A stretch of DNA of 64,000 nt from Ophiocordyceps camponoti-saundersi (nom. inval.) (GCA_003339415.1 PDHQ01000047.1:62001-126000); one strand, 5' to 3'. Numbered from the stretch's first letter, positions 12,523 to 23,800 are shown. Notes: generated by a model from the sequence alone, not told the origin. A program made the numbers and translations.

Positions 12523-12915
12523 TTATTCCCCATCGTCATACTGCCACTTCGAGACGGTATAGCCAAGCGCCTTATATATCGTATTTAGTTGACAGATCCC
12601 TCTCGTCTGACCCTGTGGGATCTTGCAATGCTGAATGCCCTTGCAGCAGTGAGAGTCATCCAGGCAAGCGGCTACGGATGGCAGCAAGCTCGCTGTCAGC
12701 CAGTTGCGTTTGGGCTTGCGAGGGAGACAACCGGGCAGCTTACATCTTCTATCTCTGCAGTCCCTGATGCTCACCGAATCGTCCTTTTCCGGTGTCGGCT
12801 TCGGTGCCGGCGAGTCAGAATCAGAACCTGGTTCTGGGGGAAGCCAGGCAGCCAGGGATGTCCCTATGGTGGCAAAGCCCAGAGCGAGGGAGGCGAGAGC
12901 AGCAGTAATCTTCAT
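12523..12915 (-). CDS. Small secreted cysteine-rich protein, family member A
   Basis: A single exon encodes 130 aa. Residues 1 to about 22 form a classic signal peptide (MKITAALASLALGFATIGTSLA). An acidic/Pro-rich linker follows, then a domain with eight cysteines. The core motif is D-S-H-C-C-K-G-I-Q-H-C and then a last Cys in GIC, giving the spacing C-x5-CC-x4-C-xn-C. Two related sequences lie next to it on the same strand (12.5-14.3 kb), sharing the signal peptide, a (I/R)xDCRD segment and the CCxGIQxC core. The paired cysteines recall compact disulfide-rich folds such as knottins, but no fold can be proven by eye. I recognise no named family. A secreted effector or antimicrobial role is only a guess. 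Confidence 0.7.
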   Translation of the reverse strand: MKITAALASLALGFATIGTSLAAWLPPEPGSDSDSPAPKPTPEKDDSVSIRDCRDRRCKLPGCLPRKPKRNWLTASLLPSVAACLDDSHCCKGIQHCKIPQGQTRGICQLNTIYKALGYTVSKWQYDDGE

Positions 12916-13666
12916 TCTTCAATCTTCGTCTTCGTCTTCTTCTTCTTCCGGAACCCGCTGCGTATGCTGTGAATGGCTGGATGCTGATCCCCTTCTCAAA
13001 CGAGGAGACCAAGGTCGTTTTATATACTTGTAGGTATAACCTTGAGCATCATCGCCTTGGATGGGCAGAGATGAATCAGGTGCTTGTCCTTGCTACCACT
13101 ACTCACCTACCTACCTATCCAGATACCTACGCAAATGTGTGAATGCCTACCTACTTACCTACTAGGTTGGATTAGTAGTTTCTCCATAACCAGGCTGTAT
13201 CATCTTCAGGCTTCACTATGCGTAGACGTTCACCGTAAATGTGCGGATACGCAGCATATGTACAACACACAACACACACACACGCATGAGCTTGACCCCT
13301 GATAATAACTCCTCGCTTCGAAATCAGTCAAGCTGAAACAAGTCAAAACTCGTCTCCTATTTCAAGGTTCTATCATAAACCGTCTTTATCCAAGCAAACT
13401 ATGCTACCGTCCATGTCGACCCTTATACATACATTATATATCCAGTCTCAAGCTCAAGCGTCCGACTCTCTTAAGCAGGGTCACCAACAACAAGACTCAT
13501 ACATACTTCAACTTCTCCCCCTGATGCCATCCCCAGCATTTAAACGTAAACTAGAGACTTCAAGCCCTCTTATAACAGGTTCCTTCCCCTGTAAAAAACC
13601 CAATCGGTGAGAAGTAGCAGTACTGAATTCTCGGGCAACAATCCGAGTTTTCTTTGCAAGGACCTA
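12916..13666. other. Intergenic region within the secreted-protein array
   Basis: This 750-bp spacer lies between family members A and B. A (TTC)n run lies at 12915-12950, just 5' of member A, and a (CA)n run near 13264-13285. Near 13617-13653, read on the minus strand, a degraded CC..IQ.C segment resembles the core of members A and C. It is out of frame with member B upstream and is best explained as its lost C-terminal part. Confidence 0.5.
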
Positions 13667-13888
13667 TCACGCCTCTCTATTAGCCCAGTTGATTTGCCTG
13701 ACGACGAGACAGCTGCGAAGCTTACCCGTCTTATCACGACAGTCTCGGATGGTCACCGAGTCGTCCTTTGGTTGCGGTGCCGAGGCTGGCGCAGTGTTTT
13801 CTCCTCGGTCGGGCACGGCAGCCAGGGCTTGTCCAAAAAGGGTGGCAGAGCCGACGGCCAGGGTGAGGAGAGTAGCTGTGATCCTCAT
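13617..13888 (-). pseudogene. Broken secreted cysteine-rich protein, family member B
   Basis: The open part (13667-13888) encodes 73 aa with an intact signal peptide (MRITATLLTLAVGSATLFGQ...) and the family segment SVTIRDCRDKTGKL. It then runs into a stop after WANREA, before the CC core seen in members A and C. About 15-50 bp further on, in another frame, a CC..IQ.C remnant is visible. No intron with acceptable splice sites and length joins the two parts, so a frameshift or nonsense change is more likely than splicing. A sequencing error remains possible because the region is close to an assembly gap. A truncated secreted product may still be made. Confidence 0.55.
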
Positions 13889-13921
13889 CTTGTCTGTCGT
13901 TCAGCGTGAATCCGGAGTTGG

Positions 13922-14296
13922 CTAGGGCTGGAGGAACAGGTTAAGAAAAGGGATGCCCTCTCTTGCACACTTTCCTCTGAAGAACGGTATCGGGATGTTA
14001 ATCCCCAGTTTCCGGAGTAGTTCCGTCTTATAGCAAACCTGAATGCCCTTGCAGCAACCTTCATCGCTCCAGCAAGAGACTAGAATCTTCTCGGTTAGCC
14101 GGTGGTAATTTGGCCTGCATACGAAAGGGCACATCAACTTGCCCATGCCATCCCTGCAGTCCTGGATGATTGGGGGTTTGTTCGGCCTGTCCTTGGTAGT
14201 AGAAGTGCCTGTTCCTCGGGGCGGCACGTAAGCCAGGGATGTCCCACAGGTAGCAAGACCCACGGCCAGGGTGACGAGGGCGGTCTTGAGCTTCAT
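13922..14296 (-). CDS. Small secreted cysteine-rich protein, family member C
   Basis: A single exon encodes 124 aa from the ATG at 14296. Upstream in-frame codons start in poly-G and lack a signal peptide, so they were excluded. The signal peptide is MKLKTALVTLAVGLATCGTSLA. The mature part shows IQDCRDGMGKLMC, then FVC, then C-x5-CC-x4-C (motif DEGCCKGIQVC), and a last Cys in GKC. With the signal-peptide Cys removed, eight cysteines remain, as in member A. Shared residues and same-strand tandem placement show that the three genes arose by local duplication. Function is unknown. Members A and C have diverged strongly outside the cysteine framework, as is common for secreted proteins under diversifying selection. 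Confidence 0.7.
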   Translation of the reverse strand: MKLKTALVTLAVGLATCGTSLAYVPPRGTGTSTTKDRPNKPPIIQDCRDGMGKLMCPFVCRPNYHRLTEKILVSCWSDEGCCKGIQVCYKTELLRKLGINIPIPFFRGKCAREGIPFLNLFLQP

Positions 14297-14509
14297 CTCC
14301 TTCGTCTCGTGATTCTTTCCATACATACATACGCGTCTGGATATTGAGCCTTTTCTCGCAACAGAGGGGGGGGGGGGGGGCAAAAAAAAAAAAAAAAAAA
14401 AATAAATATAAATGATACGTGTATGTTTATTACAACAAGACGAGGGAAAAGAATGANNNNNNNNNNTTGATGGGGGGGCGGGCGGGGTGGCGTGCGCGGG
14501 GTTGGCGTC

Positions 14510-14545
<36 letters not shown>

Positions 14546-15970
14546 ACGTGTATGTTTATTACAGCAAGCAGAGTGAAGAGAATGAATCAGATGCTTCCCT
14601 CACCATGATCCAGTCGCAAAGCTCTGTCTGCCTTACGGATGTTTTCAGCCCCGAAGCGAGCAGGCCTGATCCCTGACTCTGGGGGCTCGCCCGCTACCAA
14701 TCACCAGAAGTTGTACGGCTGGCTGATTTCCCATGGCTGTCCAGATGAACAGGGTTGTGCAGGCATTCTGTATGTAAGTCGTCCGTTTAGACTACGCCGT
14801 ATAGCTTCATCATGCGCCGTCCATCCACCGGCGTTTCGTGCCGGAAATGCCTTGTTTATGCAAAGACGACCTCCGTTGGGCTGCCTGCTTCGTCGCCTGA
14901 CACGATAGAGCTCGAGTTCTAGCTCAAGGCAGAGAGAACAAGAGTCATGCTCAACCCCATACATGGGCTGACTTTAGCAGGGCCAGCATGACTGTCTCTA
15001 GAAAAGAACCATGACTTGGCCTCATCACCACTGGCTGTCTGAGGCTTGACTCGAGATCACGATGGCCACGAGTAGTTTCCGTCTCCAGAATCTCTCTCCA
15101 ACCCCGTCATCGACTCAATCACTCCCAGCTCTCATTCTTCTCCACCATGACGTCCGTCAAGTGCAACCGCAGGAGCCAGTGTCATATAATCAGGTCATAA
15201 CGCGCCTCCTCGACCTATTTTCCCAAATGTTTCTGCGTAAAGCCCTGGCTTCTGTTTGCAAATCCGACCAGCTTCATTTTATAGTCAAACAGCATATCAG
15301 CAGTGAAAAGAGAGCAAACTTATGCGTCTGTATATGGCAAAAGGGTCCTATCCCATTCCCATTCACCCCTTCCATGTTTCTTTGTCGAGGAAGAAGCGAA
15401 GCTCAGGAAAGTTGCACCACTTTTGTAGCAAAAGGTGTGAAGCTATATCGGTAGTGAGATTCCCAGTAGCAAACGCTTAGTAGCAAGCCTTTCCATAGGT
15501 ATGTAACCCATTTGAATCGCTGTTCAACAACGAGCCCGTGTCCGGAAGCTTGGACCCCTTATCCAACAACCCCATTCGCCGTAGCCCATCCTCTGAACCG
15601 ACCTCTCCATCCCTAACCCCCCCCCTGGCGTAGGCAGCCTACCCGACGTACAAGTCTCATCACCACGGCACGCGACCGATTGCAAGCCGAAGGAAATAGG
15701 TAGCAAGCATGTAGGGCACAAGGGATAAAGAACAATGCGGACAAGAGATGTTCGCAAAGAGACGGCATCATCGCCGACGGGACGGAACATCTTAACCAGT
15801 GAATATCTCAACAAGCCTCACTCGCTGAGAAAATCACAGCCAATGTAATTTCAGACAAACAAGGGTTATGAAGCTCCCCCTTACAAACGAAAGCCCATCC
15901 TCATCCACACAACTTTATATCAGAGCCACGAAGAAACAAGACGAAAATCAAAAAGACCAAAGCATCGAAA
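14297..15970. other. Intergenic region with an assembly gap
   Basis: The region contains poly-G and poly-A runs (14366-14401), ten Ns (14457-14466), an (AT)n tract (14514-14541) and a duplicated block of about 45 bp flanking the gap. Open frames at 14639-14908 (+), 14701-14964 (-) and 15062-15454 (+) have no recognisable domain or convincing context. A TATA-like TTTATATC lies about 57 bp upstream of the ATG at 15971. Confidence 0.5.
14412..14585. repeat. Near-identical 45-bp direct repeat on either side of an N gap
   Basis: The block beginning ATGATACGTGTATGTTTATT at 14412-14456 recurs at 14541-14585 with a few differences near its 3' end. Between the copies are ten Ns, a G-rich segment and an (AT)n run. 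The arrangement is most simply a scaffolding artefact (overlapping contig ends not merged), although a real local duplication is possible. Confidence 0.7.
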
Positions 15971-18013
15971 ATGTCTAGACAAGCAACGACGATCTTGTCT
16001 TGCCCTCCAGACTACAGCCCCCTATACGGCCTGGAAGACGATGATCTCATCCCGTCCGAATCCGCCATCAGCCGCGTCTTCAGCGTCGGGCAGACAACAT
16101 GGATCTACTTCTTCCAATCGGCACTCAAGATGCCTGCAGGCCTCTGGCCGGTTCCATCGTTGAACCCGTACCTGACAATCGTTGACGTTCCAAGCTTGCC
16201 CGACAAAGTTCCCCGGAGTCTCTTCCTGTATGGAACGCCATCTTGGCACGCCTCCAAGCCGATACCGAACCAAGACATGATCAAGAAGGACGGAAAATCA
16301 AAACCGGACTCCTTTCTCTACTCCGGCCGTGAAATCATCATCATTCTGGAGGGCTTGAGCCCTGTCATGTGTGACTTCTCGGAAGAACATCTCCAGCCTT
16401 CCTCCATCTTCGCCAACAGTCCCAAAGCAGCCGGGAGTTTCGGAGTGCTGACCATGGCATGGTGTTACATCTTTTCCGCCCGCTTGCTCGAGATGCAGGG
16501 TCGAAACGTCGTGTATTCGGATCAGAACCGGCTTTGGCCCAACCACCGTCCCGGCGACGACGACGACGAGGGGGAAACAACGCATCTTGTCCATGTCTGC
16601 CTGGACGGGGCATCGCCGGCACTCGTCAGGTGGCTTTGCTCTCTGCTGTGCCCCCAACTGGGATGGTTGTCGAGCGAGGGGGGAATCCCACCGTGGTCCG
16701 TTGATCTGTATAGAAGTAACATCGTCCTCACCACCGACACGCAGGGAACAGACGCGTTAAAGGCACCCAGCTCTTCCGAGGCCCTCAACCTTCTAGTCGA
16801 GCTTTGCCGTCTGTTCGACCTCGGAAGCGAAGGAGACGAAGACGGCATGCATGAAAAATTGTCTCCATATAGGGAGTCTTTCTTCGCCGCACTCCTGGTG
16901 CCATATTATCGGGAATTCGTCTTATACCCGAATTTTCCCCCGGTTTGCCTCGAGAGATCCGACGGCACTTCTTTCACCGACGCCGACGAAGACCTGATCC
17001 GCAGCTACGACAAAGACTTGAGGTATTTCATGACCATCAGCATCAGTCCTTCCACCGTCAATGCCATACTCTGGAGCATCTTCTGGCAGCCCGACGTCGA
17101 CTGCAACCTGGCGAGCCCCTGGCTCTCAGCCACGCTTGATATACTTGAGCCCGTCATCGAGGCGAGAAATCTTGAGATACTGGTCAAGATGTTCATACTC
17201 CGTCGACCCCGGGTGGCACCTTGGTGGCTGGCCGTCTTTCTGCTCGGCGATGAGTCGATCTTCGAGCGAATCAAGGAATATCTGGAACCAGGGGACCCCG
17301 ATGTCTACGACTGGACCATTCACCGTCCCGACCCGGTCATCTCCGCCTGGACCGGTTCGGCTCAGACGTTCATAGAACACGCAGGCAAGGCAGACCGTCT
17401 AGAGCCCGGCTTGATCTCCAGGGCGGACCTCGCCCGTTGCATTGTCATCAACCAGCAAAGGATACCAGCTTCGATGCCCCTATCCTGGCGTCCCTTCGGC
17501 AACGTACAATGGCGAGACGTCGCGCCCGAGATTCGTCCTTACCTTGCAACCAAGCCCCGTTTCCACTACTGGCACGTCACCTGGGACCTCCTGACTGAAG
17601 AGTCCTTTCCGAGCTTGGGCTTCAGGAGAGAAACAGGGAGATGTATCGAGGGAGTAATAGATGATCTGGACCTCCGCTCTTCGGAAATCGGTTACTATCA
17701 TGGAAACTGCTCACGGCTGATCAGCAGCTTCCAGTCCAAGAAGGCCACGCTACGAATGATGGCCATCCTGATGAGAGGCATCGACGGAAGGCGCAACTGG
17801 AGAAACACCACGATGCCAGACAGTGTCAAGATCCACGACTGGCTTTTCGCTTGGAAGGGCCTCGATGTGAAAGGCGAAGGACTTCCGGGGCCTGAAGTCC
17901 AAGTCGTGAGGAGAGAACCCTCTTGGTTCCTGATGGAGTGGATAGACGGAAAGCACGAAGGGAAGGACGAGATGATGGGCATGATTGAGGAATTTGATGC
18001 CATGCGATTGTAG
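15971..18013 (+). CDS. Hypothetical protein, 680 aa, no recognised domain
   Basis: One uninterrupted exon encodes 680 aa with normal composition and globular character, including many Trp, Tyr and Pro residues. The start ATG follows a CATCGAAAATG context and no upstream in-frame ATG competes. I see no signal peptide, transmembrane segment or catalytic motif. An acidic insertion (GDDDDEGE) lies near residue 197. Segments such as SPYRESFFAALLVPYYREFVLYPNFPPVC are typical of uncharacterised fungal proteins that occur in lineage-specific families, but I cannot name one. The single long exon in an intron-containing genome could reflect a recent duplicate or a fast-evolving family. Function is unknown. 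Confidence 0.7.
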   Translation: MSRQATTILSCPPDYSPLYGLEDDDLIPSESAISRVFSVGQTTWIYFFQSALKMPAGLWPVPSLNPYLTIVDVPSLPDKVPRSLFLYGTPSWHASKPIPNQDMIKKDGKSKPDSFLYSGREIIIILEGLSPVMCDFSEEHLQPSSIFANSPKAAGSFGVLTMAWCYIFSARLLEMQGRNVVYSDQNRLWPNHRPGDDDDEGETTHLVHVCLDGASPALVRWLCSLLCPQLGWLSSEGGIPPWSVDLYRSNIVLTTDTQGTDALKAPSSSEALNLLVELCRLFDLGSEGDEDGMHEKLSPYRESFFAALLVPYYREFVLYPNFPPVCLERSDGTSFTDADEDLIRSYDKDLRYFMTISISPSTVNAILWSIFWQPDVDCNLASPWLSATLDILEPVIEARNLEILVKMFILRRPRVAPWWLAVFLLGDESIFERIKEYLEPGDPDVYDWTIHRPDPVISAWTGSAQTFIEHAGKADRLEPGLISRADLARCIVINQQRIPASMPLSWRPFGNVQWRDVAPEIRPYLATKPRFHYWHVTWDLLTEESFPSLGFRRETGRCIEGVIDDLDLRSSEIGYYHGNCSRLISSFQSKKATLRMMAILMRGIDGRRNWRNTTMPDSVKIHDWLFAWKGLDVKGEGLPGPEVQVVRREPSWFLMEWIDGKHEGKDEMMGMIEEFDAMRL

Positions 18014-18427
18014 ATTATCGCGAGGCCAGTTTGCGTCTGATCGATGGAGAGACGGACAGACGGACAGAAGAGCAACCCATTGTTGAGGGGACAAAGAGGC
18101 AATAGCATGACCGAGATAGACGGTATATAACTCAGTATATAATATCACCATTAATGAGCCGCAGGAAGCAGAACAATGAATAGGAAGATGGATGAATGAA
18201 TATCCATATGATAATCATAGACGATGAAGACAAAAGCCCTCATCACCCATCACGTGCTCGACCAAATCACGTGCCCCTCTCCATCAAACCATCAACGACC
18301 TCACCCAAAACCTCACCACTCTGGCACCGACTCACCAACTCACCAACTCACCAGCCCAACTCCCACACTGACTCGCTCATCCACCCTTCCCCCCCCCTCC
18401 ACCACAAAGAAGAACCAAGCCCCCAAA
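18014..18427. promoter_or_regulatory. VMA21 upstream region with paired CACGTG sites
   Basis: The 410-bp spacer holds two CACGTG palindromes (18251-18256 and 18268-18273), 160-180 bp upstream of the VMA21 start. Both sit in a TCACGTGC context, and the second is preceded by CCAAAT. CACGTG is the core bound by bHLH factors. That these sites control VMA21 is an inference. Confidence 0.45.
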
Positions 18428-18991
18428 ATGACAACCCGCCGCATCCTCTCCTCCGAATCCGACCCGACGCCAACCATCTTCGGAAAGGAACCCGACGAAC
18501 CGTCAAACATCACCCCGGCCGTTCCCAAGTACATATAAAGACAAAACAAACCAAAAGACTAAGAGACCCCCCGGTCGATCACGAGGCCCGATCACTGACT
18601 CGGGGGAAAAAACAACAACAACAACCTTCCATTAGACATGTCATCGTCAAGCTCCTCGCCTTCAGCTTCGCCATGATCGTCCTCCCCATCGGCTCCTACT
18701 TTGTCTCCGTCGACACCATCTTCAAAGGCAGGGTCCCTGCCCACCTCTTCCTCCCCCTTATTCCTTCACTCCCTGCTTCTCGTTAGCTTCTTCATCGTTT
18801 CACCATCTTCCTCCTCCCCCCCTCAACCCCTCCCGAGCTGACTGACCCTTCAAGGCAACTCTTCTTACGCTGGCGCATTCGCCGCCTTACTTGCCAACGT
18901 CGTCCTCATCGCCTACGTCATTGTCGCTATGAACGAGGATGCCTCCGACAGGACGGCGGCCAGGAAATCCGAGGGCAAAAAGGACCAATAG
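18428..18991 (+). CDS. VMA21: VMA21-type V-ATPase assembly factor, three exons with a GC-AG intron
   Basis: Exons 18428-18528, 18636-18727 and 18855-18991 give 109 aa. Vma21 is a small ER membrane protein that helps assemble the proton-translocating Vo sector of the vacuolar ATPase. The joined protein shows the two predicted membrane helices of the family (VIVKLLAFSFAMIVLPIGSYF and YAGAFAALLANVVLIAYVIVA) linked by VDTIFKGNSS. It ends in KKDQ, a dilysine ER-retrieval signal at positions -4/-3. Intron 1 begins with GTACAT. Intron 2 (18728-18854) needs a GC donor (AAAG/GCAGGG), because no GT site gives the phase required by exon 3. Its 3' end has a CTGAC branch-like motif and CAAG. The family match is strong; the GC donor is inferred from phase. 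Confidence 0.9.
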
Positions 18992-19578
18992 TTCTTATTC
19001 ATCCCACACCCCTTTCACGCTGTCATCACACGCTTCGCCAAAACGTAGGTACATTTATGTATAGTCACAGTAGCGAGGAACAGGGTGCGTCGCCGTCTCG
19101 TCGTCATCTTATTGCCGTTTCCCATCCCCAGCCTCTCCTCATGAAAATGATAAAATTGCCCCTGAGCCAGTCCAACGGGCACTCGCCCGTTGCCGCATCC
19201 TCATCTATATGCAACGTAAAACCTGGTCGGTAGTTCATGATGATGATTAACAGTCCTCACACTTCGACAGATTTTTCCGTCTGTCCTCGTCTCCGATGGT
19301 CCAGCACTCTTGAAACCCTCGCTCAGAGCAAACACAACCGGCGCCTCATACACCCACTTGTCATGAACGTACATCAAATTTCCCGACTGAATCCTTGAGG
19401 CGCCTCGTTTTTTTCTCCCTATCCTTCTGGTCGGTGCCGTGCTCGTCTCGTCGTCGTGAAAAGGCCATCATCCCCGTTGCGCGCCACTGGACGCGGTACC
19501 ATGACGTCTCAGCCTGGCGCGTCCCGAAACGCATCCTGCAGGTCGACGGACAAATGAGAGTCGAGAGCTGGCCGTGAC
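18992..19578. other. Intergenic region between convergent genes
   Basis: 590 bp separate the VMA21 stop from the DUF2406 gene stop on the opposite strand. No gene is seen; the region likely contains both 3' untranslated regions. Confidence 0.5.
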
Positions 19579-20884
19579 CTAGGCGTCCCTGCTAAAACGA
19601 CGACTGAACCAACTCTTCCGTCCCTCAGGAGCACCATGTCCCGGCGGCGACACCTGCCTACGCTCCGCCAGCGATTGCGGGCCGGACTCGGCATCGTAGT
19701 AGCGCGGTTCCATGTGTGCAGGCGACAGGATTTGATCCTGGTGGTTGTGAAACCTGTCTGCAGGTGACTGGGGCGCATGGTAGGCTTGGCCTGGATTGAA
19801 ACCAACAGCATACTCGTTGGTCGCCTTCCGGCGTCTAACGGGGGAGACTCGGTCAACGGAGCTGTTGTCGCTGCTGGTCGGGTCCGTCATATAACCGGCG
19901 GGGTCGGAGTTGCCACTGGGAGCGGCCGACGTGACGGTCTCGTAGGACCGGTCCTTGTGTGGTAGGGGGTAGACGTTTTGCTCATGCCCGTACACCTGAT
20001 AGTGTGGCTCGGCGTGCATTCTTGGGCCGCGATCGCGCGGACCTTGGCGACCGTAACCATGCTGGGAATCCATGTAGCTGCTTCGCGTTGTCGCAGACCC
20101 GTGGTATGTGTCGGTTCGTACCGAGGACGGCCTGTAGTAACTGTCCTGCGGGAATCGTGGCTGGCTCTGCGGATGTGAGTGACCTCGTTGGTTCCACGTG
20201 CCAGACGAGTCCGTCTCTGGAGCAACAAAAGGGTCAGCAACTTGGGGATGTGGACACTGTCTTGATTCATCGTACCTGAGCGAGGCATGGCCTTGCGTGA
20301 GTAACCGCCATCTATAGCGGCCTCAAAGCCTCGGATCGTGTCGAGTGGTCGTTCCCAACGGTTGCGGGTGGGGTTGGACTTGTCGGGATCCGCTGTGAAG
20401 AAGGATATCAGCCAGCTGTCCCGTGTAAAAAAAAAAAAAAAAACCAGGACGAGGGCTGCAGATGGGCGACTTACTGATGGGGTTGCCCCAAACATCTTTG
20501 TGCTGCAGCGATCGAAGCGGAGTATGAGTCGACTGGGCGTTCATGGCCACCGTAGCTATCCAACGTTTGAGCAAATCGGACAGTCAAGAGCGGGAGAGGG
20601 GTAAGGCGGGGTGCGAGACAAACAGCAGAGACATGAAATATTGAAGACTTACAAGGCTCTGCTTCGTTGATGGCTAGGGTAGGATCGGCTTTGCTTTGCA
20701 GACGGTTCGATTCCTTCTCCTCATGCGTCTCATTTTTGCTAATGGCGCTGCGATGTGATTTATCGGACCGTATGCTGAAGCTGCGAGGCTTCGCTTGAGA
20801 CCTCGACATCTGCTGATGATGCTGCGGCTGCGGCTGGTGACGCTGCTGCGGAAGCAGATCATAGTGCTCTGCTGGAGTTGCCAT
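19579..20884 (-). CDS. DUF2406-family protein
   Basis: Four exons on the minus strand (20884-20653, 20555-20475, 20392-20276, 20216-19579) give 355 aa. All introns fit GTAAGT/GTACGA donors and phase 1 junctions. The N-terminal half carries the conserved block of the fungal DUF2406 family: ESNRLQSKADPTLAINEAEP, then PLRSLQHKDVWGNPI, then DPDKSNPTRNRWERPLDTIR and GFEAAID. The C-terminal half is low-complexity, Ser/Pro/Tyr/His-rich, ending in a basic patch (RKSWFSRRFSRDA). Members are uncharacterised proteins of yeasts and filamentous fungi. I know no established biochemical function. The intron positions within the conserved block support the model. Confidence 0.85.
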
Positions 20885-23800
20885 GGTTGGATTATTTGGG
20901 ACGACAGGACGGGCTGGCGGCGAGAGAGTGGAGAGAGTTTTGAGAGAGAGAGTGAATGTGTGTGTGTGAGAAGGGAGAGAGGGGGAGAGAAGAGGGACGG
21001 ACGGGGGGGGGGGTAAAGGGTGCGAGAGAGATAGAGAAAGAGAGATAAGGAAGGGTGTGTGCAGGCGGGGTACTTTGTTCTTTTTTTCGGGAGGGGTGGA
21101 AGGGAGGGAGGGGAGCGAAGGGGAAGGGCCCTTTCTAAGGCTTTCTTAGAGGTGACAGCCGCCTGAAAGGCTGGCAAGCAGGCCAGCGGGAGGCACGGAT
21201 AGAGCTGACGCGCAAGGGCGATGCTGGGACTGAGACTGAAAGAGTCGTCCTCGATGTAAAAAGAGCGCGCGTCTTGCTTGGCTTCTGCTGTTGATGCCGA
21301 GCGGTCCTTGCCCGAAGCGGCTGCTTTTGGAGGTAGGTTGAGTATTAGACTGTTAGTTAGCAGGTGCTGGTGCCTGTACTATTTTGTCTGCTTCTACCGG
21401 GCCGTTACTACCAGTAGTAGCAGGAACAGTAAAAATACAGTGCAGTAGTGTATGTATGTATGTACATATGCCAGTACACATAGAGCCGGGGCGGTGCAGG
21501 CCGAGCCCACTGGACGCTTCTGGCCGACAGGGGCTGGGGGGGTGGTGTGGGGGGGGGGGGGGGGAATGCTAGGGAGATGGGGAGCGGGACTTACCTTAAA
21601 AGAGGCACAATGGAGATCAAGTTCCTCAGCTGTATGTACGAGTAGTATTTTTTAAAGTACCTAGGTACATACAGATATACGGACACACATGCACAGTCGC
21701 TTCGTTGTGGGGGATTGATAGCCGGACTGCATGTGCATTCATACAACGAATATGTAGAGGTGTGTCTGTGAAAATGTACGGATACTATGCAGGTTTGCAT
21801 GTAAACATATGTGTACGGACGTTTATGTATATATGTATGTACGCTCTTGGAAGGCAATAAGCCAACAGTGTGACGACGCTATCTTTTATTTTGTCGTGAT
21901 GAAGAGACGGCGAACAGCAGACGTTGTTGGCGGGTGAGGGAGAGTACATATGTACCTACATATGTACATCGGTAGGAGTAGGGAGGGGAGGGATGGGGAA
22001 AGGCCTGATCCCGGTACCTGGACGGGAATAATGAGACGAAAGGAAAAAAAGAGAGAAGGAGAAGAAGAAAAATACCGAAATAAACCTTAAACCCGCGCTC
22101 TGCTAACGGGGCTGCGCAACTCTGCACGCTTCTCCTCTCTCGTTTTTCCGGCGGCTCGGCCCCTGACGTCAGCCCGTCCGTGCAGCCTCTGGACTGAGAC
22201 AAGCTCAGACAGGAGAGGTCCGATATTCCTGACTCTGCCTTCTCTCCCTTCCTTGGAATTGACGACGAAAAGGAACCCTGCGCTGCTGCCTCTTTCATGG
22301 ATGCATGTCGCAGGGATTGATATTGTAGGGGCCGGGTGTATGTACATATGTATGTATGTATCGAGGTTGGGAGGGCAAGGGGAAGGGCCCCCGGAGGAGG
22401 GGGGGAAATCTTTCCAGGGACGTACGTATGTGTGTGTGTTTGTATGACGACTGACGAATCGACGGGCGAAAGAGGGGACCTAAGTGGCTGGCTATGCGTT
22501 CAAATATGCGCAAATACGAGGTAGGAGGCGGCGTCGATAAACCGTCGTATAACAGTATATGCATACATACCTACATACAACTGTACGTTCAAGAGTGCGA
22601 ATGGGCTGTAGCAGTCGAGAAAACAGAGATCGCAAATAGATGCGATGGATAAATATAAATAGCTAAGGACCTAGGTAATTAGTAGCTGGCTAAGGTCGAA
22701 AGCTGGTGTATGTAAACTCCTCGTTAGCCTCGTGGATTACGGCCCTAGAAAAGCTGAGCCAAATACGGAAGATATTTGTAAAGGTGCCTCTACCCAGGTA
22801 AACAGGCTATCGTATAGCTCGATGCTGGCTGGTAGCGTTACGCGGCCCAGTCACTATTCGCATGTTGATATAAACCAGGTGCCTCATAACGGATATACAT
22901 ATAAGCTGCGAAGTAGCAGTAAAGAGGGACGGATAGTAGGTTATATGCGCGCGAATTCGTATTCACGTCTGTGTGAGTGAAATGATAACATATGTACGGA
23001 GTGAGTATGTATGTACGCATATGTATGCACACGTCCATCTACAAGCTACCGTCCCTCTCGGTCGCCGTTGGGGGAAGAGTTTGACGAGGCACATGGCTGA
23101 GCCGGATGCAGACTCGAAGGCCGAGTTGCGCAGCGTCCGACGATGGCCCTTCTAGCCGGAAGACGCGGTACGTAGAGAGTGGCTTTTTTTTTATGTCTCT
23201 CTCGGTGTCACTCGCAGGCGCATATGTACATACATTGTAGGAAAATGCGGATACAGATGGTGAAATGCACGCATGACGGTAATGCTGGCTCCAATCGAGG
23301 TTTTATAGCAAGGGGGGGGGGTTGTTGAGCTGGCGAGACGGATCTGGTTGCACATGGCTGGCGCCGATCCACTGCATGCTTTCTTGGAATGAAGCTGGCT
23401 GGCAACGACAGGGGGACTCCTTGTTTAATGTTGTGTCATTTTGTCTGTAATCCGTACCTGTTGGCAAAGATCGGCTGGAATCGTCGATTTGGGGGCCGCG
23501 CCGTCTTAGAACCGAAGCAGAGGAGAAAACAGGAGGTTACTTGCCAAGTCCAAGGTTCCCCGGAAGCACATGCTTGTCCACTGACGAGGTCAATTGCCCA
23601 CAGACGTGAGAATGGAAGGGCAACACAGACAGACAGGACGATAAGGCAGTGCTGCTTTGCTGCGTCTGTTGGGCACCTGCTGAAGGGAGGGAGGGGCTGG
23701 TTGTGCGTGCAAATATGTATGGTAGGTAGGTACGGATAAACAACGATGCATACAAGGTGCGTTGATGTGCATGCGTGTGCGGATAGAGATAGGTAGGTAG

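Noticed and set aside
14639..14964. Overlapping open frames on both strands; the plus frame contains GCPDEQGCAGILY before a GTAAGT
   Set aside because: The slight resemblance to the secreted family core is on the opposite strand, lacks the CC pair and has no signal peptide; taken as chance.
15062..15454. 130-aa open frame on the plus strand
   Set aside because: No signal peptide, domain or supporting splice context; composition does not stand out from the surrounding intergenic DNA.
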